A DNA stretch of 64,000 nt from Glutamicibacter arilaitensis Re117 (GCF_000197735.1 NC_014550.1:2790001-2854000); one strand, 5' to 3'; shown: positions 1 to 8,957, counted from the first letter of the stretch. The notes: generated by a model not told the origin, from the sequence alone. Made by a program: numbers and translations.

Positions 1-53
1 AGACCGAGGTCAAAGACGCCTCGATCGGATTGTGGCCGGCCGCGGCCGGATAA
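1..53 (+). CDS. C-terminal end of an unidentified protein (partial)
   Basis: An open frame enters from the left edge and stops at TAA 51-53, giving 16 residues ending GLWPAAAG. A strong hairpin follows immediately, which supports this being a real gene end. Too short to assign a family. Confidence 0.4.
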   Translation, partial: TEVKDASIGLWPAAAG

Positions 54-56
54 AGG

Positions 57-89
57 TATAGCCCAGACTCGTTCAAAGTCTGGGCTATA
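57..89. terminator. Bidirectional terminator-like hairpin
   Basis: A perfect 13-bp inverted repeat (TATAGCCCAGACT and its complement) around a 7-nt loop lies between the convergent ends of the left-edge gene and trhO. It could stop transcription in both directions. Confidence 0.7.
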
Positions 90-106
90 GCTATTTCAAA
101 TCTGAA

Positions 107-1006
107 TTAGGCATCCACGGTGCTGCACTCAGGGCAGCGTCGCAAGGTTTCATCCGTGGCGCAGTCTTCACAGAACAGGCGCAGGTTTCGGCATTCTGGA
201 TTTGAGCAATTCTCGAATTTGTTGGTCGGGCCCTGGCAGCCCACGCATTCGCCAATCGTGACTGCGTCTTCGGAGAACTCGGTATGCATGCGCTTGTCGA
301 AGACGTAAAGCGAGCCTTCCCACAATCCTTCGTCACCGTACTTCTCGCCGTAGCGCACGATGCCGCCCTGCATCTGGTAGACCTCTTGGAAGCCTCGCTT
401 GACCATCAGGGCGGAGAGAACTTCGCAGCGGATGCCGCCGGTGCAGTAGGTAACTACCGGCTGGTCCTTCAGGTGGTCGTACTTGCCCGAGTCCAGCTCG
501 GCTACGAAGTCGCGGGTGGTATCCACATCCGGGACAATCGCGTCTTTGAACTTGCCGATCTGTGCTTCGAAGGCGTTGCGGCCGTCGAAGAAGTGGACCT
601 TCTCGCCGGACTTCTCCTTGGTATCAACCAGCTCGTGCAGCTCTTCGGGGCGCAAGTGGGTGCCACCGCCGACGACACCGTTCTCGTCCACTTCAAGTTC
701 ACCCGGTGCACCGAAGGTGACGATTTCGTCGCGGACCTTCACAGAAATGCGCGGGAAGTCTTCGGCAGAGCCTTCAGACCACTTAATATCCATCTTCTTG
801 AAGGCAGGCAGTTCGCGAGTGGCTTTTACATAGGCCTTGACTGCTGACAGCTCGCCACCAACGGTGCCGTTGATGCCGTCTTTCGAAATAATGATGCGTC
901 CGCGCAAGCCCCAGCGTTCAAGCAGCGAGCGCTGCCAAAGGCGGATTGCCTCCGGGTCTGGGAGCGGAGTAAAAGCGTAATACAGAACAATGCGATGAAT
1001 GGCCAC
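107..1006 (-). CDS. trhO: tRNA uridine(34) hydroxylase TrhO (YceA, rhodanese family)
   Basis: 299 aa. TrhO family members hydroxylate uridine 34 of tRNA in an oxygen-dependent reaction, the first step towards 5-oxyacetyl or 5-methoxy uridine. An N-terminal UPF0176-type domain is followed by a rhodanese domain whose active-site loop reads CTGGIRCE near residue 187. The C-terminus is a cysteine cluster (CVGC, CSNPEC, CEDC, CPEC) that looks like a zinc-binding tail. The start is GTG at 1006 with only a weak Shine-Dalgarno. The gene stands alone, divergent from the GNAT gene at 1172. Family assignment is confident; the exact modification in this organism is inferred. Confidence 0.9.
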   Translation of the reverse strand: MAIHRIVLYYAFTPLPDPEAIRLWQRSLLERWGLRGRIIISKDGINGTVGGELSAVKAYVKATRELPAFKKMDIKWSEGSAEDFPRISVKVRDEIVTFGAPGELEVDENGVVGGGTHLRPEELHELVDTKEKSGEKVHFFDGRNAFEAQIGKFKDAIVPDVDTTRDFVAELDSGKYDHLKDQPVVTYCTGGIRCEVLSALMVKRGFQEVYQMQGGIVRYGEKYGDEGLWEGSLYVFDKRMHTEFSEDAVTIGECVGCQGPTNKFENCSNPECRNLRLFCEDCATDETLRRCPECSTVDA

Positions 1007-1171
1007 CCTACAATGTTAGTAGCTTTTAGCTGCGAAACGCCTCGGAAAAGAGCAATGTCACATTGATCTTTCCCGAAATTATCGGCCTCTCGGCCGGTGC
1101 AATAGTTTCAACTAGACAACGATTAGTTCAATGTCAGCTAATTCCTAGGAAAGACAAGGTAGGGTCAAATT

Positions 1172-1828
1172 ATGGCATCAAACGCAAGCGATGAACTGAT
1201 CGGCACCTGGGTAGCAGGCTGGGCCGGAGCTCGTGGTTACGAAACCCGCAACGAAGGACGAGTCCACGCTGCGCTGCGCCACGACACCACTGAAGACTGG
1301 GAATACGTCATTTACGGTCCGTCCAAGGAAGAGCTCGCAGCAGTAGCTGAGACCTTGGTCAAGCACCCAAACCGTCGTCTGACGGCCTTCGACGATTCCG
1401 CTGAGAGCCTGGTTGCCAACGCTGTGGAAGTTGGCCTGCAGGTCACTGCCGACGATGAAGCTTTGATGGTCACCGAATTGGCTGTTCACGATGTCGAAGT
1501 CCCGCTGCCCGCTGACGGTTTCGTCTTCCAGATTGAACGCGATGGCACTCACGCCTACGTTTCGCTGCACCCTGAAGACAACCAGGACGTTGTTGCCGCG
1601 TCTGGCCACGTTTCGGCAGTAGATGGATACGCAATCTTCGACCGCATCATCACCGGAGCCGACTTCCGCCGCAAGGGCCTAGGCACCTTGATCATGCGGG
1701 CATTGGCTTCGCTGGCACAGGAGCACGACGTTGATGAGGGCCTGCTGATTGCTTCGGTCGATGGCCAGCAGCTTTACGAATCCCTGGGTTGGACCTCGCT
1801 GGGCAAGGTTGTCATGTTCAAGGCCTAA
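1172..1828 (+). CDS. GNAT family N-acetyltransferase
   Basis: 218 aa. The C-terminal half carries the GNAT acetyl-CoA loop (RRKGLGTLIMRAL, about residues 168-180) followed by YESLGW near the end. The N-terminal roughly 100 residues resemble no domain I can name. AGGAAAG lies about 20 nt before the ATG, so spacing is loose. Substrate unknown. The gene stands alone, with a strong hairpin terminator after it and trhO divergent upstream. Confidence 0.8.
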   Translation: MASNASDELIGTWVAGWAGARGYETRNEGRVHAALRHDTTEDWEYVIYGPSKEELAAVAETLVKHPNRRLTAFDDSAESLVANAVEVGLQVTADDEALMVTELAVHDVEVPLPADGFVFQIERDGTHAYVSLHPEDNQDVVAASGHVSAVDGYAIFDRIITGADFRRKGLGTLIMRALASLAQEHDVDEGLLIASVDGQQLYESLGWTSLGKVVMFKA

Positions 1829-1849
1829 AGCCTTCCAAAGATTACTCTT

Positions 1850-1887
1850 ATCGCCGTGCTTGACGCTTCTGCGTCAGGCACGGCGAT
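1850..1887 (+). terminator. Hairpin terminator after the GNAT gene
   Basis: A 17-bp perfect inverted repeat (ATCGCCGTGCTTGACGC and its complement) with a 4-nt loop, starting 21 nt after the stop codon. A short T-rich tract (AGTCTTTAA) follows. Confidence 0.8.
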
Positions 1888-1929
1888 AGTCTTTAACTTC
1901 AGCAATTCATGGTCCGGAAAGGCGTCCTC

Positions 1930-4260
1930 GTGAAGTCAGCGCGTTCTCTCTTAGATCCCTATGACCGGAGCAATGACCCCGATGCGGTGGTGCACCGTCG
2001 CACACGCGCTGCCAAGGACGAGATCACCAGCCCGTGGCCAGCATGGTTGAACACCGAACTTATTGGGATTTTCCAAGGCCTTGGAATTCAACAGCCCTGG
2101 CTGCATCAGACCCAAGCAGCAGACCTCATCCATGAGGGCCACCACACGATTGTTTCCACCGGTACCGCCTCGGGAAAATCCATGGCTTACCTCATGCCCG
2201 GCCTGGACCTGTTGTATCGAGCCAAGGATAGCGGCTTCAACGATGCCGATGCCGGCGCCTCTATCCTTTACATCTGCCCTACCAAAGCACTGGCAGCAGA
2301 CCAGCTTTCAGCGGTCCAAGCCCTTGAAGTTCCCGGAGTCAGAGCTGCCGCCTACGATGGCGACACCGACCAAGCCACCCGAGCGTGGGTGCGCCAGCAC
2401 GGAAACTTCATCTTCACAAACCCTGATATGCTGCATCGCGGCATCCTGCCGAACCACCCTGCCTGGTCCAAGTTCTTCAAACGCCTGCGTTACGTGGTGA
2501 TTGATGAAGCCCATTCCTACCGCGGAGTTTTCGGCGCCCACGTAGCCAACCTGATCCGCCGGCTGCGGCGCATCTGCGCGCACTACTCAAGCAACCCCAT
2601 CTTCATCGGTGCTTCGGCGACCAGCTCGGATCCTGAAGAATCCTTCGGCCGTCTGATCGGAGCACCTGCTCAGGCGGTGACCCATGACTTCTCCGCCAGC
2701 GGTGAGCTGGTCATGGCTTTGTGGGAACCGCCGTTGAGTGATCACCGCGGCGAAAATGGTGCACCGATCCGTCGGACGGCCATCGCTGAGAGCGCCTCGA
2801 TCCTCACCGATCTGATGGCTGATCATGTTCGGAGCATTGTTTTCATCAAATCCCGTCGTGGGGCCGAAACCATTGCGACCTTGACCCGCAAGCATCTGGA
2901 GAAATTTGCTCCTGAATTATCCGTTCGGCTTGCCGCCTATCGCTCTGGATACCTGCCCACGGAGCGCCGCGAAGTGGAAAGGCAGTTACGCAGCGGCGAG
3001 CTGCTGGGTGTCACGTCGACCTCCGCATTGGAGCTGGGCATAGATATCGCTGGACTCGATGCAGTTGTGGTTGCCGGCTGGCCCGGCACCCGCGCATCAT
3101 TCTTCCAGCAGATCGGCCGCGCCGGTCGTTCGGGACAGGATGCATTGGCAATTTTTGTAGCGGCAGAAGATCCCTTGGACACCTATCTAGCCCATCATCC
3201 CGAGGCGATCTTTGAGCTGGGAGTTGAAGCGACGGTCTTTGATCCGCAGAACAAATACGTGCTCAGCGGTCACCTCTGCGCCGCTGCGCAAGAGTCCCCC
3301 TTACGCCCCGACGAACTAGAACTTTTCGGACCGCAGACTGAGGAGCTGCTGGATTCGCTGGTTCAGCGCGGCTACTTGCGCCGGCGCCCGGCCGGATGGT
3401 TCTGGACGCACCCGCAACACGCCGCTTCGATGTTCTCTATCCGTGCCGATGGCGGTGGGCCGGTGGACATCATTGATGCGGAAACCGGTGCTTTGCTAGG
3501 CACCATGGACTCACCCCAGACCCATTATCAGGCGCACCCCGGAGCGATCTACGTGCATCAAGGGGCCAGCTACCATGTGGAGGAACTCGACGAGCAGAAC
3601 CATGTGGTGGTTGTGACCCGGGTGAATCCCGACTACTACACCACCGCTCGCGACCTAACCACGGTAGCCATTGATTCCGAGGAACGCAGCAGTAAGCACC
3701 GGGAGCTGACGATCCATTTTGGTGAAGTCACAGTGACGACCCAGGTCGTCTCGTTCCAACGGAAATCTGTTGCATCCAACGAAGTGCTTTCCGAAGATCC
3801 GCTGGATTTGGAAGCGAGGGATCTGAACACCAAGTCGGTCTGGTTCACGATGACCGAAGAGCGCCTGCTGCGTGCTGGTTTGCAGATCGACCAGTTCCCC
3901 GGAGCGCTGCATGCGGCCGAGCACGCCATGATTGGCCTGCTTCCCTTGGTTGCCACCAGCGACCGTTGGGATATCGGAGGGGTGTCCACGGCCCTGCATA
4001 TGGATACCGGGCATCCGACGATTTTTGTCTATGACGCGCAACCTGGCGGTGCCGGATTTGCAGAACGCGGGTTCGAGCGCTTCGTCGATTGGGTTCGCGC
4101 TACCCGCGATGCTATCCAGGCGTGCGAGTGCCAGCATGGTTGCCCTAGCTGTGTGCAGTCCCCCAAATGCGGCAACCGGAACAATCCGCTGGATAAGGCC
4201 GGCGCAATCTTGTTGTTGACCGCGGTACTCGTCGACGTGGAACCGGCCCACCACCGCTAA
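1930..4260 (+). CDS. DEAD/DEAH-box helicase with DUF1998 domain (MrfA/YprA-like)
   Basis: 776 aa from the GTG at 1930. That start has GGAAAGG eight bases upstream; an ATG at 1909 is in frame but has no ribosome site. Visible parts are a Walker A (TGTASGKS, about residue 78), a DEAH box (VIDEAHSYRG, about residue 193), helicase motif VI (QIGRAGRSG), and a C-terminal DUF1998 cysteine motif (CECQHGCPSCVQSPKC). Bacillus MrfA, of this family, is a 3'-5' DNA helicase for mitomycin-type damage. In M. tuberculosis the orthologue-like gene Rv3649 also sits beside the tad cluster. Role in DNA repair is inferred from the family. Confidence 0.88.
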   Translation: MKSARSLLDPYDRSNDPDAVVHRRTRAAKDEITSPWPAWLNTELIGIFQGLGIQQPWLHQTQAADLIHEGHHTIVSTGTASGKSMAYLMPGLDLLYRAKDSGFNDADAGASILYICPTKALAADQLSAVQALEVPGVRAAAYDGDTDQATRAWVRQHGNFIFTNPDMLHRGILPNHPAWSKFFKRLRYVVIDEAHSYRGVFGAHVANLIRRLRRICAHYSSNPIFIGASATSSDPEESFGRLIGAPAQAVTHDFSASGELVMALWEPPLSDHRGENGAPIRRTAIAESASILTDLMADHVRSIVFIKSRRGAETIATLTRKHLEKFAPELSVRLAAYRSGYLPTERREVERQLRSGELLGVTSTSALELGIDIAGLDAVVVAGWPGTRASFFQQIGRAGRSGQDALAIFVAAEDPLDTYLAHHPEAIFELGVEATVFDPQNKYVLSGHLCAAAQESPLRPDELELFGPQTEELLDSLVQRGYLRRRPAGWFWTHPQHAASMFSIRADGGGPVDIIDAETGALLGTMDSPQTHYQAHPGAIYVHQGASYHVEELDEQNHVVVVTRVNPDYYTTARDLTTVAIDSEERSSKHRELTIHFGEVTVTTQVVSFQRKSVASNEVLSEDPLDLEARDLNTKSVWFTMTEERLLRAGLQIDQFPGALHAAEHAMIGLLPLVATSDRWDIGGVSTALHMDTGHPTIFVYDAQPGGAGFAERGFERFVDWVRATRDAIQACECQHGCPSCVQSPKCGNRNNPLDKAGAILLLTAVLVDVEPAHHR

Positions 4261-4275
4261 AGGCGGCGGGCAGGT

Positions 4276-4671
4276 TCAGGGAGCCGGTGCGCCCAAAGGT
4301 GGTGCGCCTGCCCTGGCTTGGGCTTGTGCCAGATAGAGTTCGATTCCCATCGCCCGAACTCCCACTGGAACACTCGTGGCTATGCGCACCGATTGCCCAT
4401 CGGCTTCCACCGTGCACGCCGAGAGTTGCGCACCGTTTGATTCTGCTATCAACGCTGCCACGCTGCACGGATCACCTGGACGCAGGCCGCGGGCCGTATC
4501 TGCGGCAGCCAAGGCCGATAAGTCAGCAGCACTGGCTGCCTGCATCGCTGCCCGGGTTGCGCCGATCCAGGCCAAGACCGCACTGATAATGAGCAAGGCT
4601 GCGATCACCAGTGCCGTTGCCATGACCGTTCCGCTGCCTTGTTCAGATTTCAGGCTTCGTAGCTTTTTCAT
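4276..4671 (-). CDS. TadE-like secreted protein (Rv3654c family)
   Basis: 131 aa. A short basic N-terminus ending EQGSGTVMATALV is followed by one hydrophobic helix, the layout of TadE and pilin-like proteins processed after a Gly near the membrane segment. Two cysteines lie in the exported part (PCSV and SACTV). Its start overlaps the stop of tadE by 4 nt, so the two are probably translationally coupled. It is the last gene of the flp/tad operon and converges on the helicase gene with a 15-bp gap. Function is inferred: a minor pilin or assembly factor. Confidence 0.8.
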   Translation of the reverse strand: MKKLRSLKSEQGSGTVMATALVIAALLIISAVLAWIGATRAAMQAASAADLSALAAADTARGLRPGDPCSVAALIAESNGAQLSACTVEADGQSVRIATSVPVGVRAMGIELYLAQAQARAGAPPLGAPAP

Positions 4672-5003
4672 TCAACTGCCACGCTGGCTTGTCCGTGGAC
4701 TTGGATACTTCCAACTATCGGCAGGCGTACCGACTTGCTCACGTGCACCTGCGCGTAGCCCGATGCAGTTGATTGCCAGAAGCGGGCTTCGTTTCCGGCC
4801 AGCTTCACGCCACTGGCCCGAGCCGTCGCACTATCTTCACCGCGGGCCAATTCCCTGGCCATGGCCCCGGCGGCTTGCTGAACTTGGATCTGCTGGATTC
4901 CAAGGACACCGAAGCCCAGAACCAAAGACAACATGACGGCAACCGCGGGCAGCAGCACCGCAAATTCTGCGGTGCTGCTGCCCCTTTCGTCGTTGAAGCT
5001 CAT
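4668..5003 (-). CDS. tadE: TadE family minor pilin
   Basis: 111 aa. The N-terminus (NDERGSSTAEFAVLLP) is the conserved TadE/pilin motif with Gly before the processing site and Glu at +5-like position, leading into one membrane helix. A soluble domain of about 75 residues follows. The start codon lies only 3 nt after the stop of the pilin gene, and the end overlaps the downstream TadE-like gene. These proteins are minor components of type IVc (Flp) pili. Corresponds in order to Rv3655c of M. tuberculosis. Confidence 0.82.
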   Translation of the reverse strand: MSFNDERGSSTAEFAVLLPAVAVMLSLVLGFGVLGIQQIQVQQAAGAMARELARGEDSATARASGVKLAGNEARFWQSTASGYAQVHVSKSVRLPIVGSIQVHGQASVAVE

Positions 5004-5006
5004 GGC

Positions 5007-5189
5007 CTACAGCGACAGGGCTTTGGTGATCAAACCCATCAGCATGCCACGGACATCGCCACTGGACAAGATGCTGATCAGCAAGCCAGCGAAAGCTACG
5101 GCAGCCAGGGTGACCATAGCGAATTCGGCAGTGGTGGACCCTTGCTCGTCTTGAAGCTGATCCATGATTTCCTGGAGCCTTCGATTCAT
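5007..5189 (-). CDS. Flp-type pilin / DUF4244 protein, intact copy
   Basis: 60 aa starting at the ATG at 5189, with GGAAAGG about 8 nt upstream. The sequence runs DEQGSTTAEFAMVTLAAVAF, the classical prepilin junction followed by a single hydrophobic helix, and ends in ITKALSL. This is the expected major pilin subunit of the Tad pilus. It lies downstream of a truncated tadC fragment instead of the full gene, because the island at 5747-10524 separates it from the rest of the operon. A second copy at 10616 is cut after about 30 codons and fused to island DNA. Whether this intact copy is still transcribed is unclear. Confidence 0.82.
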   Translation of the reverse strand: MNRRLQEIMDQLQDEQGSTTAEFAMVTLAAVAFAGLLISILSSGDVRGMLMGLITKALSL

Positions 5190-5746
5190 TGTGTGTTCCT
5201 TTCCAAAATGCCATCCCCAACCTCGATGCCAGGGATGTTGTCCTTCTACCTTCGGTGGATGCAGCACGAGTAAGCGCCGGATGCTTGCGAGCTGGGTATA
5301 ACCATTGCCGTTACCTACTGGAAGCTGGGGAAAAGTGCGATGATCAGCGGCACCACGCCCAAAGCGATGAAGGCCGGCAACGCACAGGCACCCAAAGGCA
5401 AGACCAGCCGGGTGCCGAATTGGGCTCCGAGGCGCGCGACTTTCTGCGTATGTTCCCGCCGTTGCAATATCGCGGTATTGCGCAGCAGACTTGCTGCGGG
5501 CGCGCCGGTCGCGTGAGCAAAGTGCAGTGCTTTGCGCAGCGGCATCAGCCACCCAGGAACAGCTTCCCAAGCTTTGTCCCATGCCATGTTCATCTCCAAG
5601 CATCGGGCGACGCTGCGCAGTACCGCGCACTGTTCAATGCTGTTGCCCAGCAAATCGAGGATCTGGGTAATGGGCATTCCTGAATCCAGCAAACTCGCGC
5701 TGAGATCAAGGATCAGTTCGATGGGATTTTCCTGCGCTCGTCCCCT
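5098..5746. repeat. 649-bp direct repeat, left copy (tad fragment)
   Basis: Matches 10525-11173 at the same spacing throughout (offset 5427), with 4 single-base differences by my reading, near 5103, 5152, 5489 and 5551, and no gaps. It covers the first roughly 30 codons of the pilin gene, the upstream spacer and the 3' 432 nt of tadC. The right edge is abrupt: host sequence stops after TCCCCT and recombinase coding sequence begins. Confidence 0.9.
5315..5746 (-). pseudogene. tadC fragment (5'-truncated duplicate)
   Basis: Encodes the last 143 residues of the TadC protein that is complete at 10742-11278, ending with the same VVPLIIALFPSFQ tail. The 5' third is missing because the frame runs into island DNA at 5746/5747. 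Only two hydrophobic segments remain, and no ribosome site fits the first internal ATG (5692). Probably non-functional. Confidence 0.85.
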
Positions 5747-6553
5747 ATGAACCCGCTGTACGCTGCCATGTTGCCCCCATCACAGCCCACAGGCGAATTT
5801 AGTCTTGCCGCAATCGATCTCAACGACTGTGCCCAAGGCGCATGGGAAGCGATCATCGACCGCGACCAGCTCCTCGCCACGCGTGCTCGACTTGTGGGAG
5901 CAAAACCGATCCACAATGGAACCGCTCGACGCTGGCTCCTCTCGGGCATTGCTGTGTGCTCGGTATGTGGTAAAACTGTACGTTCTGCACGAGGGATCAC
6001 GCATCCTACGGCTAGAAGATCCGACGGCTCCAAAGCCCCGAGCAAGACTTACCACTCGAACCGCTGCATCGATGGGCATTTCCACCGCAACGGGGCAGTC
6101 ATCGACGAGCTCATCGAAGAGATCTGCATCGCCCGACTGGCCGAGCCGGATGCTGTGACCTCATTCCCCAATCCAGATGACGGTGTCGATGTGGCCAAAT
6201 TGCACGCGCAGCGGTCTGCTGCGCAGGGGCGACGAGATGCGCTCATCGCGATGGTCTCAGACGGCACCATCACTCAAGATGAAGTTACCCCGCAGCTGCA
6301 AGCGAAGCGCATAGAGCTCAAACAGATCGATGAGCAGCTCGCGCGAGCTGCTCAGCGCAACCCGTTGGCCGACCTAATCGGCGTCGAGGATGTCCGAAGC
6401 TGGTGGAATGAGCGGACCCTCGCGCGGAAGCGCTCGATCGTCCAACTATTCATGGCTAAGATCGCTATCCAGCCCATAGGCTACGGGCGCAGGCCGAAGA
6501 ATCCAGAGGACGTACTGGCATCATTGGAGATCACACCGCGATCGATGGAGTGA
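5747..6553 (+). pseudogene. Large serine recombinase, C-terminal part only
   Basis: 268 aa open frame beginning MNPLYAAM, which matches the LTNPxYAG step in the middle of large serine recombinases. A zinc-ribbon region (CSVCGKTV, then NRC) and a helical, coiled-coil-like region (residues about 130-200) follow. The catalytic resolvase domain with its nucleophilic serine, normally about 150 residues at the N-terminus, and part of the recombinase domain are absent. The truncation coincides exactly with the end of the left tad repeat. It cannot catalyse recombination alone. It was probably the integrase that first placed this island. Confidence 0.8.
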
Positions 6554-6985
6554 GCGTCAAAGAGAACTCGTTCTTCAAGTGACGGCTTCTTGATGCTACG
6601 GACCTTAGTTGCTGGTCTCCGGTTCATACCAGCGACCTTTTGGAGGAACCCTTCGCGACTGAGACGCGTGTGTAGCTCTGCAATTCCGTTATCGTCATTT
6701 CAAAGTAATAAGAACTGGAATGTTGAAGTAGTCTAAGGCCAGCGCGAGTTACGGCATAACTCAATTGTGTGAACATGAATTAGATAGGGGCATCCAATAA
6801 AGATGCTGACGTTTGCTTCGGTTTTATCAAGTGACGGCATCGATCCGTTAGAAGCACAGATGATCCGCCACGCCTTCGTCTGAGAGCACGAAGACTCAGG
6901 CCTCCAGGGGATACACGCAGATTCGACCGACGAGGAGATCCTCGCCTACACATCCCGACAGTCTGCGAGGCCTCGGGTATTCCCA
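6554..6985. other. Island spacer without a convincing gene
   Basis: About 430 bp, AT-richer than the chromosome, between the recombinase remnant and the GIY-YIG frame. Only short frames occur. The GIY-YIG reading frame stays open back to a TGA at 6881-6883, so part of this stretch may be its decayed 5' end. Confidence 0.5.
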
Positions 6986-7612
6986 TTGAACCCGCCGCAA
7001 CTGTGGGTCGTATTCATTCGCGAGGGCGGTGACCGGGCACGGTTTTGGTCCGTCGTGGAGAACCGGGGTGAAACCTCGAACGACGGTACAATTCGCATGT
7101 TCGACTTGGTGGTGACAGACCATCTATCCGATCTCAGGAACCGCCTGGTGATCGGCTGGAAGTCGCCCCGCGCTTGGCGACTCAATGGGCCGACCGCGGC
7201 TGCCTATCCAGTCCTGGAGATCGCCGACGCGCAGCCAGTGCCGTTCCCAGGCTTCGACCGTCTGATCTTGGACTACTCGCAACTGCAAGCCGTGATGCGC
7301 GAGCACCGGTACACGTCATGGCGCACAGCTCTGTCATCGGTCGTCGGGATCTACTTGATCACTGACACTCGCGATGGACGCCACTACGTCGGCAAGGCTG
7401 ACGGTGCGGAGAACATCAACCAACGTTGGGGCGTCTACGCTTCCAACGGTCATGGCGGCAACGTCGAGCTGCGCGGGTTAGATCCATCGACTTTCCGATA
7501 CTCGCTTCTCCGGGTCTTCGACCCTTCGACTCCCACTCGGGTGATCGATGAGTCTGAGAGCCACTTCAAACGCGCGTTGGACACTAGAAACCACGGTCTG
7601 AATCGGAACTAA
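6986..7612 (+). CDS. GIY-YIG nuclease family protein, possibly 5'-truncated
   Basis: 208 aa counted from a TTG at 6986. The C-terminal half contains a GIY-YIG core: VGIYLI near residue 119, then HYVGKAD about 15 residues later, and a glutamate-containing helix (DESESHFKRAL) near the end. The N-terminal roughly 110 residues are unassigned. The TTG has no Shine-Dalgarno, and the frame is open upstream to 6884 without ATG or GTG, so the true start is uncertain or lost. Homing or restriction-type nuclease activity is inferred from the fold only. A strong terminator hairpin follows. Confidence 0.65.
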   Translation: MNPPQLWVVFIREGGDRARFWSVVENRGETSNDGTIRMFDLVVTDHLSDLRNRLVIGWKSPRAWRLNGPTAAAYPVLEIADAQPVPFPGFDRLILDYSQLQAVMREHRYTSWRTALSSVVGIYLITDTRDGRHYVGKADGAENINQRWGVYASNGHGGNVELRGLDPSTFRYSLLRVFDPSTPTRVIDESESHFKRALDTRNHGLNRN

Positions 7613-7639
7613 CTGAAGATCTGGTTCAATCCCAAAATT

Positions 7640-7671
7640 GAGATGGCCCCGACGAAAGTCGGGGCCATCTC
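7640..7671 (+). terminator. Hairpin terminator after the GIY-YIG gene
   Basis: A perfect 14-bp stem (GAGATGGCCCCGAC) with a GAAA tetraloop, 28 nt after the stop codon. Confidence 0.8.
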
Positions 7672-7683
7672 GTGTTCGCAACC

Positions 7684-7827
7684 TCAAGGTAGGGGGCGTG
7701 CTGCCATAACACTCACGCCGTAAGCCCACCTGGTTTCCGTTGCGTACTGCCAGAACTTTCGTCCTGAGAACTGCGACCGCCAAGAGGTCACCTTGTTGTA
7801 GAACTTCTGCCACATGATTGCTTTCAT
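7684..7827 (-). CDS. Small cationic, tryptophan-rich peptide (unidentified)
   Basis: 47 aa starting at the ATG at 7827 (MKAIMWQKFYNKVTSW...), with an excellent AGGAGG site six bases upstream. Four Trp and several Lys and Arg but few acidic residues. The same frame is open upstream and could encode a hydrophobic stretch (VVVALLLLGVVRLL) from an alternative GTG start, giving an 80-90 aa membrane peptide. I recognise no family. The gene would converge on the GIY-YIG gene. Its best support is the ribosome site. Confidence 0.35.
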   Translation of the reverse strand: MKAIMWQKFYNKVTSWRSQFSGRKFWQYATETRWAYGVSVMAARPLP

Positions 7828-8648
7828 GTTGGACCTCCTGTCCTCCTTGTCGTTGTCACTTACATCACTGGACTTAGTCCAGTCACTAAGTAGGCGAACG
7901 ACGCCGAGAAGCAGCAGTGCCACCACAACCTCTAAGACGTCCCAGAATCGAACTGGGCCCGCCCCCGGCTTTCAAACTGCGAAGAGACTCTCGAGCAAGT
8001 TCCTGCGCTGATCTGCGTCCGCTACCCCAAGCATTGGGGCGAGGCCGACTAGGGGAAGATACCGAAATTGGAGATGCACTCGGACATGGTCCACAGAAAG
8101 ATGTGATAGCTGGCCTCAAACGGAACAACATCTGCTTCATCTCTGGATTTCTGCTGCGCATGGCACGTAAATTTGCCATCGTGTCCAATGCCACGCATCC
8201 AATGCCATAGTTCTGTCGCCACCCAGTCATGGCCCCGTGACGGGAGTGACCAGCTCGTTCAAGACCCGAAACGACAGCCTTCCGAATTCAGTGACGACGA
8301 GGAACCCGTCTTGGAAGGATTTCCCACCGTTTCAGGATAAAAACTAAAGTGAATGCATTTCGCCGAAATGAAACGCCCCGCCGACAAAGGCAGGGCGTTT
8401 CACATCAGGGCTCAACTCGACGAGGTCATCAGACCATTGCCACGGCATCAAGAACCAGAACCATGAACACCGACGCAGAGCATATTCGCTTTCTGGTGCG
8501 TCTGTGCGAGATCGATACCGGGGACGGTCTCCGTGCCATGGATAGCGGCGCTGCCAGCCACTTGCCACTGTGAGTAGAACCAGAATACGGAAACGCTGAC
8601 CCCTTAAAGGGCCGGCTGCTCAGAATTCCGATAATCCTCATTGCTTTT
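7828..8648. other. Island region with no convincing full gene
   Basis: About 820 bp. Frames on both strands are short and lack ribosome sites or family features. A plus-strand frame ending at the TAA near 8338-8340 (SEFSDDEEPVLEGFPTVSG) could be the tail of a lost gene, because a terminator hairpin follows it at 8369. At 7942-7958 the minus strand can form a 5-bp stem with a TTCGATT loop like a tRNA T-arm, but no tRNA can be built around it. Confidence 0.45.
8369..8402. terminator. Terminator-like hairpin in the island
   Basis: Near-perfect inverted repeat TGAAACGCCC...GGGCGTTTCA with an inner GCC/GGC extension and a short loop. No clear gene ends directly before it, which suggests that the gene it served is degraded. 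Confidence 0.6.
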
Positions 8649-8924
8649 TTATGGACCCTGCAACAAGGTGATGACGACGTTCATGATCTGCAGCGACAGC
8701 ACACCGAACGCGATTGAGATCACCGCCCACAAATACGCCCGCTTCGCCAGTGCGATACCGCCGCCGATGAGGCCGAACAGGATCGGAAGGAAGAACATCC
8801 AGAGCGGCTTCGCTTCACCGGAATTCGTCCAGTCGACGAGCACCAGCATTGAAAGGAGCACGAGCGCCATGCTGATCCAAGTACCTGCAGGGCACTGACG
8901 TCGCTTGCTTACTGCCTCGGTCAT
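8649..8924 (-). CDS. Small membrane protein, about three transmembrane segments
   Basis: 91 aa. After a basic start (MTEAVSKRRQ) come three hydrophobic stretches: about 17-32 (ISMALVLLSMLVLVDW), 42-62 (WMFFLPILFGLIGGG...), and 66-89 (AVISIAFGVLSLQIM...). No family recognised. It begins 33 nt after the stop of the phospholipase A2 gene on the same strand, so the two are probably co-transcribed. It might be an immunity, export or anchoring partner of the phospholipase; this is inference from position only. Confidence 0.6.
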   Translation of the reverse strand: MTEAVSKRRQCPAGTWISMALVLLSMLVLVDWTNSGEAKPLWMFFLPILFGLIGGGIALAKRAYLWAVISIAFGVLSLQIMNVVITLLQGP

Positions 8925-8957
8925 TGGTGAACCACTTTTCCAATCTTTAATTGAGGT

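Noticed and set aside
5007..5630. 207-residue frame reading through the pilin from far upstream
   Set aside because: The real pilin begins at the internal ATG 5189 with its own ribosome site; the upstream part is antisense to nothing meaningful and overlaps the tadC fragment.
7942..7958. Possible tRNA: 5-bp stem with TTCGATT loop on the minus strand
   Set aside because: No matching acceptor, D-arm or anticodon arm can be drawn around it, so at most a tRNA 3' relic or chance.
8344..8641. Short frames on both strands in the island (70-74 residues)
   Set aside because: No ribosome site, no hydrophobic or domain pattern, and they contradict each other.
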